Shown: positions 9,799 to 20,157, numbered from the stretch's first letter. The stretch is 64,000 nt of DNA from Campylobacter sputorum subsp. sputorum (GCF_008245005.1 NZ_CP043427.1:1612001-1676000), one strand, 5' to 3'. A program made the numbers and translations. The notes: generated by a model not told the origin, from the letters alone.

Positions 9799-10953
9799 CT
9801 ATGCTTTTTTGTTGTTATTAAGTAAAAAATCTATAAAACTATTATCGATAAGTAGTGATTTAAAAATATTTATCTGTTCTAATACTATGTTTTTCCAAGA
9901 ATTTTCATCAATAAATTTATCTATCAACTCTTTTTTGTTAGTTGTTTTATACTTCATAAAATCGTTAAGCCCTTTTAGTATATCTGCACTTTTAAATCCA
10001 TCTATCTCTATACAAAGATAACGCATATCGTCAAAAATTCTTGATTTTGTAATCATAACATTATCACAACAACTTAATGCTATCCTTAATGCACCACTAG
10101 CACTTTCATCGCTATCTAGATATGGAAGCACTATCAAATCACAATTAGATAAAATTTCATTTACTTTATTTATTGGCAAAAATTCTGAATGCCAAATAAT
10201 TTTTTGTTTTAAATTTAATTTATTAATTTTATCTTTATATCTTTCAAATAAATATCTAGATGTTTCATCTCTAGGATGTGATATTATATTTAAAATACTA
10301 TCATTTTGTTTAGAAAATTCACCAAAAGCCTCTATAAGCGAATCTAAATTTTTATGTTCAAATAAAAGACCAAAAAATCCTATATTGAATAATTTATTTT
10401 TTTTATTTTTTCTTTGTATTTTTTGTATACCGTGTGGTATCAATGTCACATTATCAACTAAACTCAAAGCTCTTAAAACATTTAAATCGTTTATGGTGTG
10501 AACAAAAATTCTATCAAAATTAGATAAAACTTCTATAGCTTTAATCTGATTTTCTGTATCAAAATTTAAAATAGGTTCTGTAGAATGAAGAGTTATGGCT
10601 AATATTTTTCTCTTTTTCTTATGTTCTATTAAATTTTTTAGTAACTTGTCGTCTAAAGAGTAAAAACCAAAATGATGTTGTAGCCAAATAATATTACAAT
10701 TTGTCTTTATATCAAGCGGGTTATCTTTTTGTATTTTTATGGTATTGCTTTGCTTTTGACTCCATGAATAAATTTCATAATCTATATCTAGATTTTTTAA
10801 CTCATTTACTATGTATGTTGAATATTCAGATATTCCGCACTCATCATTATAGCTAGATATAATAGCAATTTTTATAATTGGATTTTTAGATCTAAAAGCA
10901 TAAAGCGAAGATAGAGATGATATAAAATTTTGAGTAGTTTTAGTACTAAACAT
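9799..10953 (-). CDS. GT4-like glycosyltransferase (possible frameshift extension of the upstream gene)
   Basis: A 384-residue glycosyltransferase of GT-B fold. The N-terminal strand-loop is IAIISSYNDECGISEYS, where GISEYS matches the donor-side loop of GT4 enzymes. The C-terminal part has FGLLFEHKNLDSLIEAF and the nucleotide-sugar region CDLIVLPYLDSDESASGALR. It probably adds sugars to the O-chain. ATG 10953 has no convincing ribosome binding site. The frame stays open upstream for at least 26 codons, back into the end of the preceding gene, where a -1 shift on an A7 run would join the two proteins. It may therefore be the third domain of a single long protein rather than a separate gene. 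Confidence 0.75.
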   Translation of the reverse strand: MFSTKTTQNFISSLSSLYAFRSKNPIIKIAIISSYNDECGISEYSTYIVNELKNLDIDYEIYSWSQKQSNTIKIQKDNPLDIKTNCNIIWLQHHFGFYSLDDKLLKNLIEHKKKRKILAITLHSTEPILNFDTENQIKAIEVLSNFDRIFVHTINDLNVLRALSLVDNVTLIPHGIQKIQRKNKKNKLFNIGFFGLLFEHKNLDSLIEAFGEFSKQNDSILNIISHPRDETSRYLFERYKDKINKLNLKQKIIWHSEFLPINKVNEILSNCDLIVLPYLDSDESASGALRIALSCCDNVMITKSRIFDDMRYLCIEIDGFKSADILKGLNDFMKYKTTNKKELIDKFIDENSWKNIVLEQINIFKSLLIDNSFIDFLLNNNKKA

Positions 10954-11012
10954 TGTTTTTAAAATTCTTAAATTTAATTCATTTAAATCTTCTCTTAAAA
11001 CACTATCATCAT

Positions 11013-13127
11013 CTATAATTTTTTTGCAAGATTTATAATTTTGTCTGCTAAATCTTCATATAATGGATCGCTCCAAGTTGAATTATTTATATTAAAATGT
11101 GTATTTGTTTGTTGAAAAGAAAAATCTATAAAAGTAGCTTTATTGTATAAAAAGTCACTTTGTGCACCATATTTCGTAACAATAAGAGGCTTCTTATAAT
11201 AACATGCTTCAACTGCTGGCATATTCAAACCTTCGCCTCTCGTAGGCAAAACTACAATATCACATTGTTCATATAAATTTGCTATCTGCTCACTAGAATA
11301 ATCATCAAATATTATTTTTATATTTTCATGAAATTTTTTATCAACTAATGTTTCAACAAGATTTAATATATCATTGTGAATATTGTGAAAAGTTTTTATA
11401 GTAAGTTTAAAATTAAAATTAATATTCTGAGATATTTTATTAAAAGATTTTAATAAAATATCAACTCCTTTTCTTGGAAAACATGATGAAATATGCAATA
11501 AAATTATCTCTTTTTTAATGGAAGAATTTTTAACTACAGTTGGACACAATGGCTTTTGCAAAGGTAAATCACTTACTTTTATAGGCAACAAACAACCATT
11601 ATCTATAAGTACTTTTTTTATAAAGTATGTAGATACTATAACTGCATTATAATGAGTATTTATAATATCTATAAATTTAGCCGGAATTTTTGATTCTTCC
11701 CAAAAAAATATAATTATATTATAACCTTTTTCTACATCTTCTATAGGAGGATAATGCTGATAAATATTAATCGAATTTTTAAAATTTGGTTTTTCATATA
11801 GCAAAATATCTTTTATCTTTTTCTCATCATTTAAACTTATCATTAAATTTTCAATATCAGAAAATTTACTATCCTCGTATGGTATAAAATGTAAATTTTT
11901 ATCAACTTCAATATATTGTAAAGCTATGTTTCTATTTGTAGATGATAAACCATATGATCCATTTATATGGCCTATAATGGTTAAGTCATCAAAATTTTTA
12001 AAATATTTTTCATATTCTTTAAGTTGCAAATTTAAAACATGGTCATTTGAAAATTTAATATCTAGTATTTGTGGAATATTTTTTGTATTGAATTTGCGAT
12101 AACTTTTTTGATTACTGCATATTTTACTTGCAAAAGTATATAAATATGGATATTTTTTAATAACTAATTTAATCATTTTTTTTATTTTTGGTCTATTGTT
12201 TATGAAATTTACTATATAAAAAATAAATTTTGAAAATATTTTTTCTATATAGAGTTTTATCCGCACAAAAATATGATAAATTTTAATTAATGGCGAAAAA
12301 ACTCTTTTAAATTTAGTAATAAATTCATTTATTATTTCTAGTTGTTTTTTTATATCGTTTATATTTTCCAATTGCTCCTTTTTAGTTTGTAAATTTTGAT
12401 TGTTAAATTTATTTACCAAATCATCAAAGCTTAGATCATTTGCATCATATGCCAACATCTCAATATCTGATAAAATATTATTTGAAGGTAATTTTAGAGC
12501 AACTAACGCATAATCTGGACTTACATCATTTATAATATTTTCAATATTTATATAAGAATTTTTATCTAATTTAGAATTTCGTCTTATTATAAATTTTTTA
12601 TTAAAACTATTATAATCAACAATATGACTTAGTAGTTCAGGTGGTATCGGCTTTTTATGAGTTATATCAGTATAAAAATAAAGCGTTGATACTCGCAAAT
12701 TTTCAGGATTTGGTGTTTCAAAAATAAGTATACCATTTTCTTTTAATACTCTAAAAGACTCTTTTATAAGCATATTTAAATATTCAAAATCTAAATGCTC
12801 TATAACATGAAAACCTGTTATAGCATCTATTGAATTATCTTTACATGTTCTAAGAAAATTAAGTGCATCAATTTTTTTGACATTTAACTCATTTTTCAGA
12901 CAGACATCTATCATACCTTGATCTATATCACATCCCATTGCATCTATCGAATTTTCTTTTAAAAGCTCAAGCCATTCGCCTCTACCACAGGCAATATCCA
13001 ATACTTTTATCGTCTCATTATTGTATTTCAAAATATTTAAAAATTTTATATAGACATTTAATCTTATTTTTATAGATTCTTTAGAGCCCCTAAAAGCATC
13101 TTCAAAATTTTTATAAAAATTATCCAT
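11013..13127 (-). CDS. Methyltransferase-glycosyltransferase fusion, candidate O-chain capping enzyme
   Basis: 704 residues. The N-terminal 240 form a class I SAM methyltransferase: motif I VLDIACGRGEW near residue 42, acidic strand II GCDIDQG, then GFHVIEHL and ETPNPENLRVSTLYFYTD. The TPNPENL...FYxDxTHxxPxPPELL signature is common in O-antigen-linked methyltransferases. A linker with coiled-coil and basic amphipathic character follows at about 235-330. A GT4-like domain fills the C-terminal 330, with HISSCFPRKGVDILLKSF and DIVVLPTRGEGLNMPAVEA. By analogy with WbdD-type enzymes it could methylate and terminate the O-chain for Wzt recognition; this is inference. It overlaps wzt by 8 bases and ends at GCA AAA AAA TTA TAG. 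Confidence 0.85.
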   Translation of the reverse strand: MDNFYKNFEDAFRGSKESIKIRLNVYIKFLNILKYNNETIKVLDIACGRGEWLELLKENSIDAMGCDIDQGMIDVCLKNELNVKKIDALNFLRTCKDNSIDAITGFHVIEHLDFEYLNMLIKESFRVLKENGILIFETPNPENLRVSTLYFYTDITHKKPIPPELLSHIVDYNSFNKKFIIRRNSKLDKNSYINIENIINDVSPDYALVALKLPSNNILSDIEMLAYDANDLSFDDLVNKFNNQNLQTKKEQLENINDIKKQLEIINEFITKFKRVFSPLIKIYHIFVRIKLYIEKIFSKFIFYIVNFINNRPKIKKMIKLVIKKYPYLYTFASKICSNQKSYRKFNTKNIPQILDIKFSNDHVLNLQLKEYEKYFKNFDDLTIIGHINGSYGLSSTNRNIALQYIEVDKNLHFIPYEDSKFSDIENLMISLNDEKKIKDILLYEKPNFKNSINIYQHYPPIEDVEKGYNIIIFFWEESKIPAKFIDIINTHYNAVIVSTYFIKKVLIDNGCLLPIKVSDLPLQKPLCPTVVKNSSIKKEIILLHISSCFPRKGVDILLKSFNKISQNINFNFKLTIKTFHNIHNDILNLVETLVDKKFHENIKIIFDDYSSEQIANLYEQCDIVVLPTRGEGLNMPAVEACYYKKPLIVTKYGAQSDFLYNKATFIDFSFQQTNTHFNINNSTWSDPLYEDLADKIINLAKKL
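11019..11025 (-). other. A7 run forming an A_AAA_AAA slippery heptamer at a gene junction
   Basis: On the coding strand the last codons are GCA AAA AAA TTA TAG, so the zero frame reads A_AAA_AAA, a classical -1 slip sequence. A -1 shift, or one extra A in the DNA, enters a frame with no stop that runs 22 codons to ATG 10953 and on through the next glycosyltransferase. The product would be about 1,110 residues. No stimulatory Shine-Dalgarno-like site or stem-loop was identified. Confidence 0.6.
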
Positions 13128-14343
13128 CAGCTTTCTCCGTATTTAGTATTGTATCTAAAAATGCTAATCCGATAAATTCTGGCTTATTTGATATGTTTTG
13201 TATTTGAAAAATAACAGCATTGTCTATCCATTCGTAGTTATCTCCTATGTGGTTTTGATTTGAGTGTATTGCAACAGAAATACTATACGAACCTACGCCC
13301 AAATTTGCTACAAATTCAAAATTAAAATCTATTTTCTCATTTTTTGGTACATTTTTTAATATTTTGTCCAGAAAAAAACTGTTTGTTCCATATACAATTT
13401 GAGAAAATCTATCTTTTATCTGAAAGCCACATACTAATGAATCTAAATCCAAATTTGCTAAAACACTAATTTTTAGTCTGATTTTTTCACCTATATTTAC
13501 TAATTTTAATTCTTTGTTTTGTGAATTAAGAATTTTAATGCTTGTAATATTTGCTTTTGAATTACCAGATATAGTTAATACTTGATTACCTGAGCGGTTT
13601 TTTTGGATTATTTGCTCATTTTCTTTTTTAGAAATAAGTGCATTATAATAATCAAGAACATCACTTGGTTTTCCATCTTTTAAAATATTACCCTTATCAA
13701 GCAAAATCACTCTATCGCAAATTGTTTTTATAGCAGCACTATCGTGAGAAACAATAATAAGCGTCGTTCCTAATTTCTTAAATTCTAAAATTCTATCAAA
13801 ACTTTTATGTTGAAAATATGTATCCCCAACGCTTAATGCCTCATCGATAATTAATATGTCTGGTCTTGATGCTGTAACTACAGCAAATGCAAGCCTTATT
13901 TGCATGCCACTGCTATAAATTCTAACAGGCATATCAAAATATTCTCCAATTTCTGCAAAATCTTGTATATACGATATAAGTTTATCTATTTTATTTTTTG
14001 AATATCCATATAATGCACATGCGTTATAAGCATTTTCTCTACCTGTTAAATCACCATAAAATCCCATTCCAAGTTCTAATATAGAAGCTATTTTTCCATT
14101 CAATTTTATAGTTCCGCTACTTGGTTTTAAAGTGTTTGATATGATTTTTAAGAGTGTACTTTTACCAGCACCATTGACACCTATTAAACCTATACTTTCA
14201 CCACTTTTTACTTTGAAATTTATATCATTTAGTATGGTTAATTTTTTTTGATTATTATCAATACCAAACCAACTAAAAAAACGCTTTAAAAATCTCTCAT
14301 ATTCGTAGTAGTATTTACTGATATTTTTAACTTCTAAAATCAT
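13120..14343 (-). CDS. wzt: O-antigen ABC exporter ATPase with C-terminal carbohydrate-binding domain (Wzt)
   Basis: 407 residues. An ABC ATPase occupies residues 1-245: Walker A GVNGAGKST near 50, signature YSSGMQIRLAF near 141, Walker B DILIIDEAL near 160. A beta-sandwich C-terminal domain (about 255-400) resembles Wzt_C, which in extended Wzt proteins binds the capped non-reducing end of the O-chain before export. This extended form implies a chain with a terminal modification, consistent with the methyltransferase gene that follows with an 8-base overlap. The ATG overlaps the last base of the wzm stop codon. Confidence 0.92.
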   Translation of the reverse strand: MILEVKNISKYYYEYERFLKRFFSWFGIDNNQKKLTILNDINFKVKSGESIGLIGVNGAGKSTLLKIISNTLKPSSGTIKLNGKIASILELGMGFYGDLTGRENAYNACALYGYSKNKIDKLISYIQDFAEIGEYFDMPVRIYSSGMQIRLAFAVVTASRPDILIIDEALSVGDTYFQHKSFDRILEFKKLGTTLIIVSHDSAAIKTICDRVILLDKGNILKDGKPSDVLDYYNALISKKENEQIIQKNRSGNQVLTISGNSKANITSIKILNSQNKELKLVNIGEKIRLKISVLANLDLDSLVCGFQIKDRFSQIVYGTNSFFLDKILKNVPKNEKIDFNFEFVANLGVGSYSISVAIHSNQNHIGDNYEWIDNAVIFQIQNISNKPEFIGLAFLDTILNTEKADG

Positions 14344-15140
14344 TATAAAATATCCGCCATATCTTTATTTGCTCTTATGTAAAGATTGTAGGCCAAAAAT
14401 ATACCAAATACACTAAGCCCTAGAGGATATAATAATGGTAGAATATTAGGTAGTTTATTGTAAACTAAAATATCATGATAACCATTTACTATATGTAGTA
14501 ATGGGTTTAAATATAAAATTATTTCTATTTTTTGTGGAATTATCTTTATCATATAGACAATAGGAGTTAGCCAAAAAAGAAATTGCAATGCTATAGAAAT
14601 AAACTGCCAAATATCACGCAAAAAAACATTTAATATACCAAAAATCAATCCAAATGAACTTGCTAAAATGATAGTTAATAATACAAAAAAAGGTAGGATC
14701 AAAAGAGTAAATCCTAAAAAATGTCCTAAAAATGAAAAAACGAAAACAATAGATATAAAAAGTAAAAAATTATTTACCAATGAACTTATTATTACATTTA
14801 ATATCAAGACAATTTTAGGAAATGGCATTTTTTTAATAATATTTGCATTATCTACAAATACATTTACGCTTCTTGCAAAAATTTCATTAAACAAACTCCA
14901 GCAAAGCATTCCAGACATAAGATATATGGCATACGAATACTTATTATTAATACCTGGTAATTTATTTGAGAGAACCGAAGATAATATAACAGCATATATC
15001 AAAACTTGTGCTAAAGGATGTAAAATAGCCCAAAAAAGACCAACCTTGCTCCTTGCATAACGAGTTTTAAATTCAGTTTTAATAGAATTAATTATAAAAA
15101 ACTTGTATTTAAAAATATCTTTAATCAAATAAAATCCCAA
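14343..15140 (-). CDS. wzm: O-antigen ABC exporter permease (Wzm)
   Basis: 265-residue ABC-2 type permease with about six membrane segments and the N-terminal motif FKTRYARSKVGLFWAILHPL typical of Wzm/KpsM-like exporters. It pairs with Wzt to move the finished undecaprenyl-linked polysaccharide across the inner membrane. The listed start is a TTG. No ATG lies in the first 70 codons and no strong ribosome site is visible, so the exact start is uncertain by several codons (a second TTG lies four codons in). Confidence 0.9.
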   Translation of the reverse strand: MGFYLIKDIFKYKFFIINSIKTEFKTRYARSKVGLFWAILHPLAQVLIYAVILSSVLSNKLPGINNKYSYAIYLMSGMLCWSLFNEIFARSVNVFVDNANIIKKMPFPKIVLILNVIISSLVNNFLLFISIVFVFSFLGHFLGFTLLILPFFVLLTIILASSFGLIFGILNVFLRDIWQFISIALQFLFWLTPIVYMIKIIPQKIEIILYLNPLLHIVNGYHDILVYNKLPNILPLLYPLGLSVFGIFLAYNLYIRANKDMADIL

Positions 15141-15200
15141 TTATATAAAATAACCTATGATTATATCAAAGAATAACTTAATTTGATTTAAATATAGTTT

Positions 15201-16358
15201 TTATGGTAGTATAGAAAATAATTTATTAGCATAAATCTCCCAAGTAAAATTGTCTTTTATAAATTTATTTGCATTTTTTTCAATATATTTATATTTATCA
15301 TAATTCTGATAAATATCATTAATAATACTTACATACTCATCTGGTGTATTTGCAACAAGCAATTCTTTATTGTGTTTTGCATTTTTTAAGGAATTTGCAG
15401 CAAATGATGATATAATAGTTATTTTACCTAAAGCCATTGTCTCAAGTATTTTATTTTGAATACCACCGCCTGTTTGCATAGGGGCTATACATAAAAAAGA
15501 GCCATTAATAATATTGTATGGATCTTTTACATATCCCGTTATTGATATCTTGTCATTTAAGTATTTATTTAATTTTTTACTAGGGTTTAAGCCTATTATG
15601 GTAAATTTTATGTTGTTATTTAGTTTGTGAAAAACATTATCTATAAACCATACAACAGCATCTATATTTGGCTGATAATCCATTTTTCCAAAAAATATTA
15701 TATGATTTTTAAAACTATCATCTCTTTTTGTATATGTAAAAATATCTCTATTTACGCCATTTGGTATCCATGAAGTATGTCCGAATTTTGACCAAAATTG
15801 AGCTTCGTTATGATTTACAAAATATGTCATATCATAGCTTTTGATACATTTTTTTTCATAATTAAATATTTTTTTCTTTTCATATATATATATTAATTTC
15901 CAAAATATAGATTTTACATTCTTTATAGATAAAGTATAGTTTTTATAAATACTATCAACAATATCTAAAAATTTTGGCTTATTTATATTTAAGGCATATT
16001 TAGATGTTCTTATAAGTGTGTTTAATACAAAATCACATTCAATTACTTGGCTGTTTATGTATTTTTGAATATCTTTAAAATAATAATAATTTACTTGCAA
16101 AGATTGAAATTTTATGATGGATTTAATTATATTTATAAGATAAAAAAATTTACTTTTTTTATAAATTTTAAATTTATAAAAGTGTTTTTGACAAAATTGT
16201 ATATCTTCTTGAGTTAAATCCCTATCTATGATAGATACAAAATTTATATTGTATTTTTTTGATAAAATCCTAAGCATATTATAGCTTTTTAGCCTATCTC
16301 CTCCTAAAGGTGGATATGGAAATCTACTTGTTATATATAATACACTTTTTTTAGACAT
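15201..16358 (-). CDS. GT4-like glycosyltransferase
   Basis: 385-residue GT-B glycosyltransferase. The N-terminus is SVLYITSRFPYPPLGGDRLK, with the glycine-rich donor-side loop. The C-terminal half has FFGKMDYQPNIDAVVWFIDN and CIAPMQTGGGIQNKILE, a sequence type seen in sugar transferases of polysaccharide loci. It lies 11 bases after manC and 60 before wzm in the same orientation, so it most likely adds a sugar during O-chain synthesis. Donor and linkage cannot be told from the sequence. Confidence 0.87.
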   Translation of the reverse strand: MSKKSVLYITSRFPYPPLGGDRLKSYNMLRILSKKYNINFVSIIDRDLTQEDIQFCQKHFYKFKIYKKSKFFYLINIIKSIIKFQSLQVNYYYFKDIQKYINSQVIECDFVLNTLIRTSKYALNINKPKFLDIVDSIYKNYTLSIKNVKSIFWKLIYIYEKKKIFNYEKKCIKSYDMTYFVNHNEAQFWSKFGHTSWIPNGVNRDIFTYTKRDDSFKNHIIFFGKMDYQPNIDAVVWFIDNVFHKLNNNIKFTIIGLNPSKKLNKYLNDKISITGYVKDPYNIINGSFLCIAPMQTGGGIQNKILETMALGKITIISSFAANSLKNAKHNKELLVANTPDEYVSIINDIYQNYDKYKYIEKNANKFIKDNFTWEIYANKLFSILP

Positions 16359-16369
16359 TGTTTATACAA

Positions 16370-17746
16370 TCAAACCCTATTGAAATCATCTTCTATTCTT
16401 ACAATATCATCTTCGCTTATATGATTTCCAGTTTGAATTTCTATTAAAACAATAGGTTCGTCTGTGTTATTAGATATTCTATGCTCAGTATTTTTATTTA
16501 TGTATATAGATTCATTTGGATATATATTTTTAGTACAATTTCCTATAGTCACAGATGCTACTCCCGATAATATTATCCAGTGCTCATTTCTATGAAAATG
16601 TTTTTGCAAAGATAATCTTTTTTTAGGTTTTACAATTATATTTTTAACTTTATAGTTATATCCAGCTTCCAATATAGTATAAGATCCCCATGGTCTATGC
16701 GTTGTTACATGAGTATCTGTTAATTCCGTATTATTTTTTTTAAGTTTAGAAACTAAGTCTTTTATCTTTTGAGAATTGCCTTTTTTTGATATAAGTAAAA
16801 CATCTTTTGTATCTACTATTATTAAATTTTCTATATCTATTAAAGATATATTTTTATCACAATATACAAAATTATTTTTACTATTAATTGATATCAAATT
16901 ATCATTTTTTGTATTATCATCTTCATCTTTTGGCAATTTATCGTGCAATGCTTCAAAACTTCCAACATCAGACCAATCTAAATTATTATTATAAACTAGT
17001 TTTATTATATTACTCTTTTCCATTAAGGCATAATCTATGCTATTTGAAGGAATTTTATTCATATCTTCTAAATTTATTCTTATTGTATTATTTTCTTTTT
17101 TTGATCTATTATAAGCCACAAGAGATGTATTATAAATATCTTGCGAATATTGTTTTAATTCATTTAAAAATACACCTGCTTTAAACATAAACATACCACT
17201 GTTCCAAAAAAAATTATCGGATTTTATGTATTGTTGTGCTATCTCGTATTTTGGTTTTTCATGAAACATTTTAACATCATTTTGATTTTCTATCTCTATA
17301 TATCCAAAACCAGTTTCTGGATATGTTGGCTTTATACCAAATGTAACCAAAAAATTATTTCTTGCCAAAGGTATTGCTTTTAGTATTGTATTCTTGTATT
17401 CTTGTTTATTTCTTATAAGATGATCCGATGGCGTTACTAAAACTATTTCGTCACTAGGTAAAGAAAAACAAGATATAGCTATAGCTGCAGCACTATTTTT
17501 ACCTATTGGTTCAACAATAAATTTAGATATATTTGTTTTAATTTCTTGAACCTGATCAACCGCTAAAAAATATTGTTCTGCATTTAATACAACTATACTA
17601 TTATCGAAAATTTCAAAATTTCTATCTAATAGTAGCTGAAATAAAGATTTATTATCAAAAAATTTTATAAATTGTTTTGGTAATAAAAATCTACTTATCG
17701 GCCACAATCTAGTGCCATTACCTCCTGCTAATACCAAATTTGTCAT
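16370..17746 (-). CDS. manC: Mannose-1-phosphate guanylyltransferase / mannose-6-phosphate isomerase
   Basis: 458-residue bifunctional ManC/AlgA-type enzyme. The N-terminal nucleotidyltransferase has GGNGTRLWPISR at residues 8-19 followed by LLPKQFIKF, and DYALMEKS near 240. The C-terminal cupin isomerase has RPWGSYTILEAG and HFHRNEHWIILSG near 380. It makes GDP-mannose from fructose-6-phosphate and GTP with a phosphomannomutase not seen here. As first gene of the surface-polysaccharide series it indicates a mannose-derived O-chain. C. fetus serotype A LPS carries a D-mannan O-chain (established knowledge), which fits. About 240 bp of AT-rich DNA upstream must hold the promoter; no consensus box was clear. 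Confidence 0.93.
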   Translation of the reverse strand: MTNLVLAGGNGTRLWPISRFLLPKQFIKFFDNKSLFQLLLDRNFEIFDNSIVVLNAEQYFLAVDQVQEIKTNISKFIVEPIGKNSAAAIAISCFSLPSDEIVLVTPSDHLIRNKQEYKNTILKAIPLARNNFLVTFGIKPTYPETGFGYIEIENQNDVKMFHEKPKYEIAQQYIKSDNFFWNSGMFMFKAGVFLNELKQYSQDIYNTSLVAYNRSKKENNTIRINLEDMNKIPSNSIDYALMEKSNIIKLVYNNNLDWSDVGSFEALHDKLPKDEDDNTKNDNLISINSKNNFVYCDKNISLIDIENLIIVDTKDVLLISKKGNSQKIKDLVSKLKKNNTELTDTHVTTHRPWGSYTILEAGYNYKVKNIIVKPKKRLSLQKHFHRNEHWIILSGVASVTIGNCTKNIYPNESIYINKNTEHRISNNTDEPIVLIEIQTGNHISEDDIVRIEDDFNRV

Positions 17747-17989
17747 ATTGCTTAGTGCCTCTTAATATAATTAATTAAAAATTCAATCATAACTTTACTT
17801 AAATCAGCCAAATAAATTTTTATATAAAAATCTATCAAAAAATTAAAATAATACTATGCATCAATTTTATGTTTATTGTAACATAAATAATATAATTTTC
17901 TTATATTATTTATAAAATTTAATTTGCTTAATAATAATTATAAATTAATATGATATGATTTTCTAAATTTTCTAAAAAGAGTTTTAAAT

Positions 17990-18220
17990 GTTAAATTAGT
18001 TAAAAAAGAGATAGCAAAAGTTGTGGTTGGCCAAGAAAAGATGGTTGATGCTCTTATTATAGGGCTTTTATGTGATGGACACATACTTCTTGAAGGAGTT
18101 CTAGGACCTGAGAAAGCTATAAATTTAAATTTTAAAAGAGTTCAGTTCACTACGGATCTTTTGCCAAGCCACATTATAGGAATGGAAATTATAATCCAAA
18201 ATAAAATAAATTTTATATAA
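17990..18220 (+). pseudogene. MoxR-family AAA ATPase remnant
   Basis: The fragment reads VKKEIAKVVVGQEK, then GHILLEGVLGPEKA and RVQFTTDLLPSHIIG. These match the start and the DLLPSDxxG segment of MoxR AAA ATPases, but the residues between the Walker A region and this motif are deleted and the Walker A itself is degraded. The rest of the ATPase is missing. It cannot be functional. Confidence 0.7.
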
Positions 18221-18234
18221 AATATCTATTTTTT

Positions 18235-18754
18235 TAGGAGAAATTGTAGTTTTAGATGTGGGTCTTAAATTTAATGAAGATAGTGTTTCAAGAGTTATGC
18301 TAAAGCCACCTAAATTTGAGTTTTTAGATATTTTATACGAAGAAGACTTACACCTGGTATAAATTTAACATATGTTGATATGAAAACAAAAGAAATAAAA
18401 CCTTAAAACAGATGATATAAACATAAGCGTTATAAAACCAGAAATTATGCAAATAAAAACGGAAAATAAAAATAAAATAGGAATGAAAATTTTATTTTAA
18501 TTGCATCTATTTCATTTTTAGCAGGAGTAATATCAATATTGCTAGCACTTTATATATAAAAACAGAGCAAGGTTGTTTATAAAAAAAGAGTATGAGTTTA
18601 GATCTCTGATACGATATTATGGTATAAACAAAAAACTAAATCAAAAGATACAACAGCTTGAAGAAAACTATAAATTTGGAAAATCACATAAGATAGATAA
18701 AAAACTTATATCAAATTTAATCAATGAAATAGAAAATTTTGAAAAGTTGAAATA
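18235..18754 (+). pseudogene. Remnant of a BatD-like membrane protein
   Basis: Broken frames give, in order, a beta-rich periplasmic-type stretch (SRVMLKPPKFEFLDIL), a membrane helix (IASISFLAGVISILLALYI) and a 60-residue basic tail ending at 18754. Following a MoxR remnant, this order suggests the end of a BatD/aerotolerance-type protein. At least three frame breaks and in-frame stops are visible. The family name is inference from context and topology. Confidence 0.45.
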
Positions 18755-18848
18755 AAATCAATAATATTAAAAAATGCTAAATTTAATAAATTTTTAATTT
18801 TTTTAAGATAAAATCCCTAACCAAAAATTTAAATAAAAAAGGGCAAAT

Positions 18849-20135
18849 ATGAAAAAAGGTTTAAAAAAAAGAAGAAATCAAAACACTTGGGCTTTCATCG
18901 CTTGGAGGGATGCTAGAGTTTTATGATTTTATAATTTTTGTATTTTTTGCCCCTTATATATCAAAACTATTTTTCCCACAAGAACTCGATCCGTTTTGGC
19001 AGATGTTAAATACATATGGAGCATTTGCAGCAGGATACTTGGCAAGACCTCTTGGTGGAGTTATAATGGCACACTTTGGCGACAAACATGGCAGAAAAAA
19101 TATGTTTATGCTTTCTATTGTCTTAATGGTAATACCGACTTTTGCTCTTGGTGTGATGCCTACATTTGAAACTATTGGTTATTTAGCACCTATCTTACTT
19201 CTTTGTATTAGGATAATGCAAGGAATTTCCATAGGAGGCGAACTTCCTGGGACTTGGGTTTTTATGAGTGAGTATTCTAAAAAAGAGAGTTTATTTACAA
19301 GCACAGGTGTTTTAACAGCAGCTGTTGTAGGCGGAATACTTCTTGGAAGTGTAGCAAGTCTTATCATACATAAAAACTATGAAACTAGCATTATTGCACA
19401 ATGGGCTTGGAGAATACCTTTTATAATAGGCGGTATATTTGGCATAATCTCCATATATTTAAGGAAATTTCTTAGCGAAACACCTGTTTTTAAGGCGATG
19501 CAAAAAAGAAATGAGATAGAAAAATGCCTCTAAAAACAATCTTTATGCATTATAAAAACAATGTTCTTTTATCTATAATTTTCACTTGGGTTTTAACAGG
19601 CTGTATAGTTATAATGATACTTTTAATGCCAAATTTTATGACAAATATCTTTTCAACACAAGGTTACTTAAGAGTTGATTTTATACATATGCAGATGATT
19701 TGTGTATTTTTAATGTGTTTTGGATGCGTTGTATATGGATATTTGAGTGATAAATTTGGACTTGAAAAGATTAGCATTATATTTGGAGCCATATTTTGCG
19801 TTGCAGTAAGCACATATTTTTATGAAGTTTATAACAATACAAGCTTTGAAAACACAAGAATGTTTTATTTTGTAGCTGGATTTTTTGGATGTATTGGACC
19901 AGCTGGAGCACCTTTTTTCACGATTAAGTTATTTCCATCAAATGTTAAATTTACAGGAATTTCATTTTCTTATAATGTCGCATATGCAATAAGTGGTGGT
20001 GTTACACCAATACTGGCAACTTTTGCAAATGAAAAATTTCCTATGCTTTTAACATATTATATGTTGGGGCTTGGTATAATTTTCATAATCTCGACTATTA
20101 TTTTTATAAACAAAAAGAGTAAAAAATTTAGCTAA
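18849..20135 (+). pseudogene. MFS metabolite:H+ symporter, two frameshifts
   Basis: The three frames together spell one MFS transporter of about 430 residues with the loop 2-3 motif GDKHGRKN and LGGMLEFYDF before helix 1, typical of the metabolite:H+ symporter group (citrate, proline, alpha-ketoglutarate carriers). The proper start is ATG 18849 behind AAAGGG. One extra A in the A8 run at 18863-18870 puts the start out of frame; with seven A the protein reads MKKGLKKEEIKTLGLSSLGG. A second break lies near 19520, where one more A in GAAAAATG would restore EIEKMPLK. Both are single-base changes in A runs, so decay, slippage and sequencing error are all possible. The substrate is unknown. Confidence 0.8.
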
Positions 20136-20157
20136 ATTTAAAAAATTAAAAGGTGAT

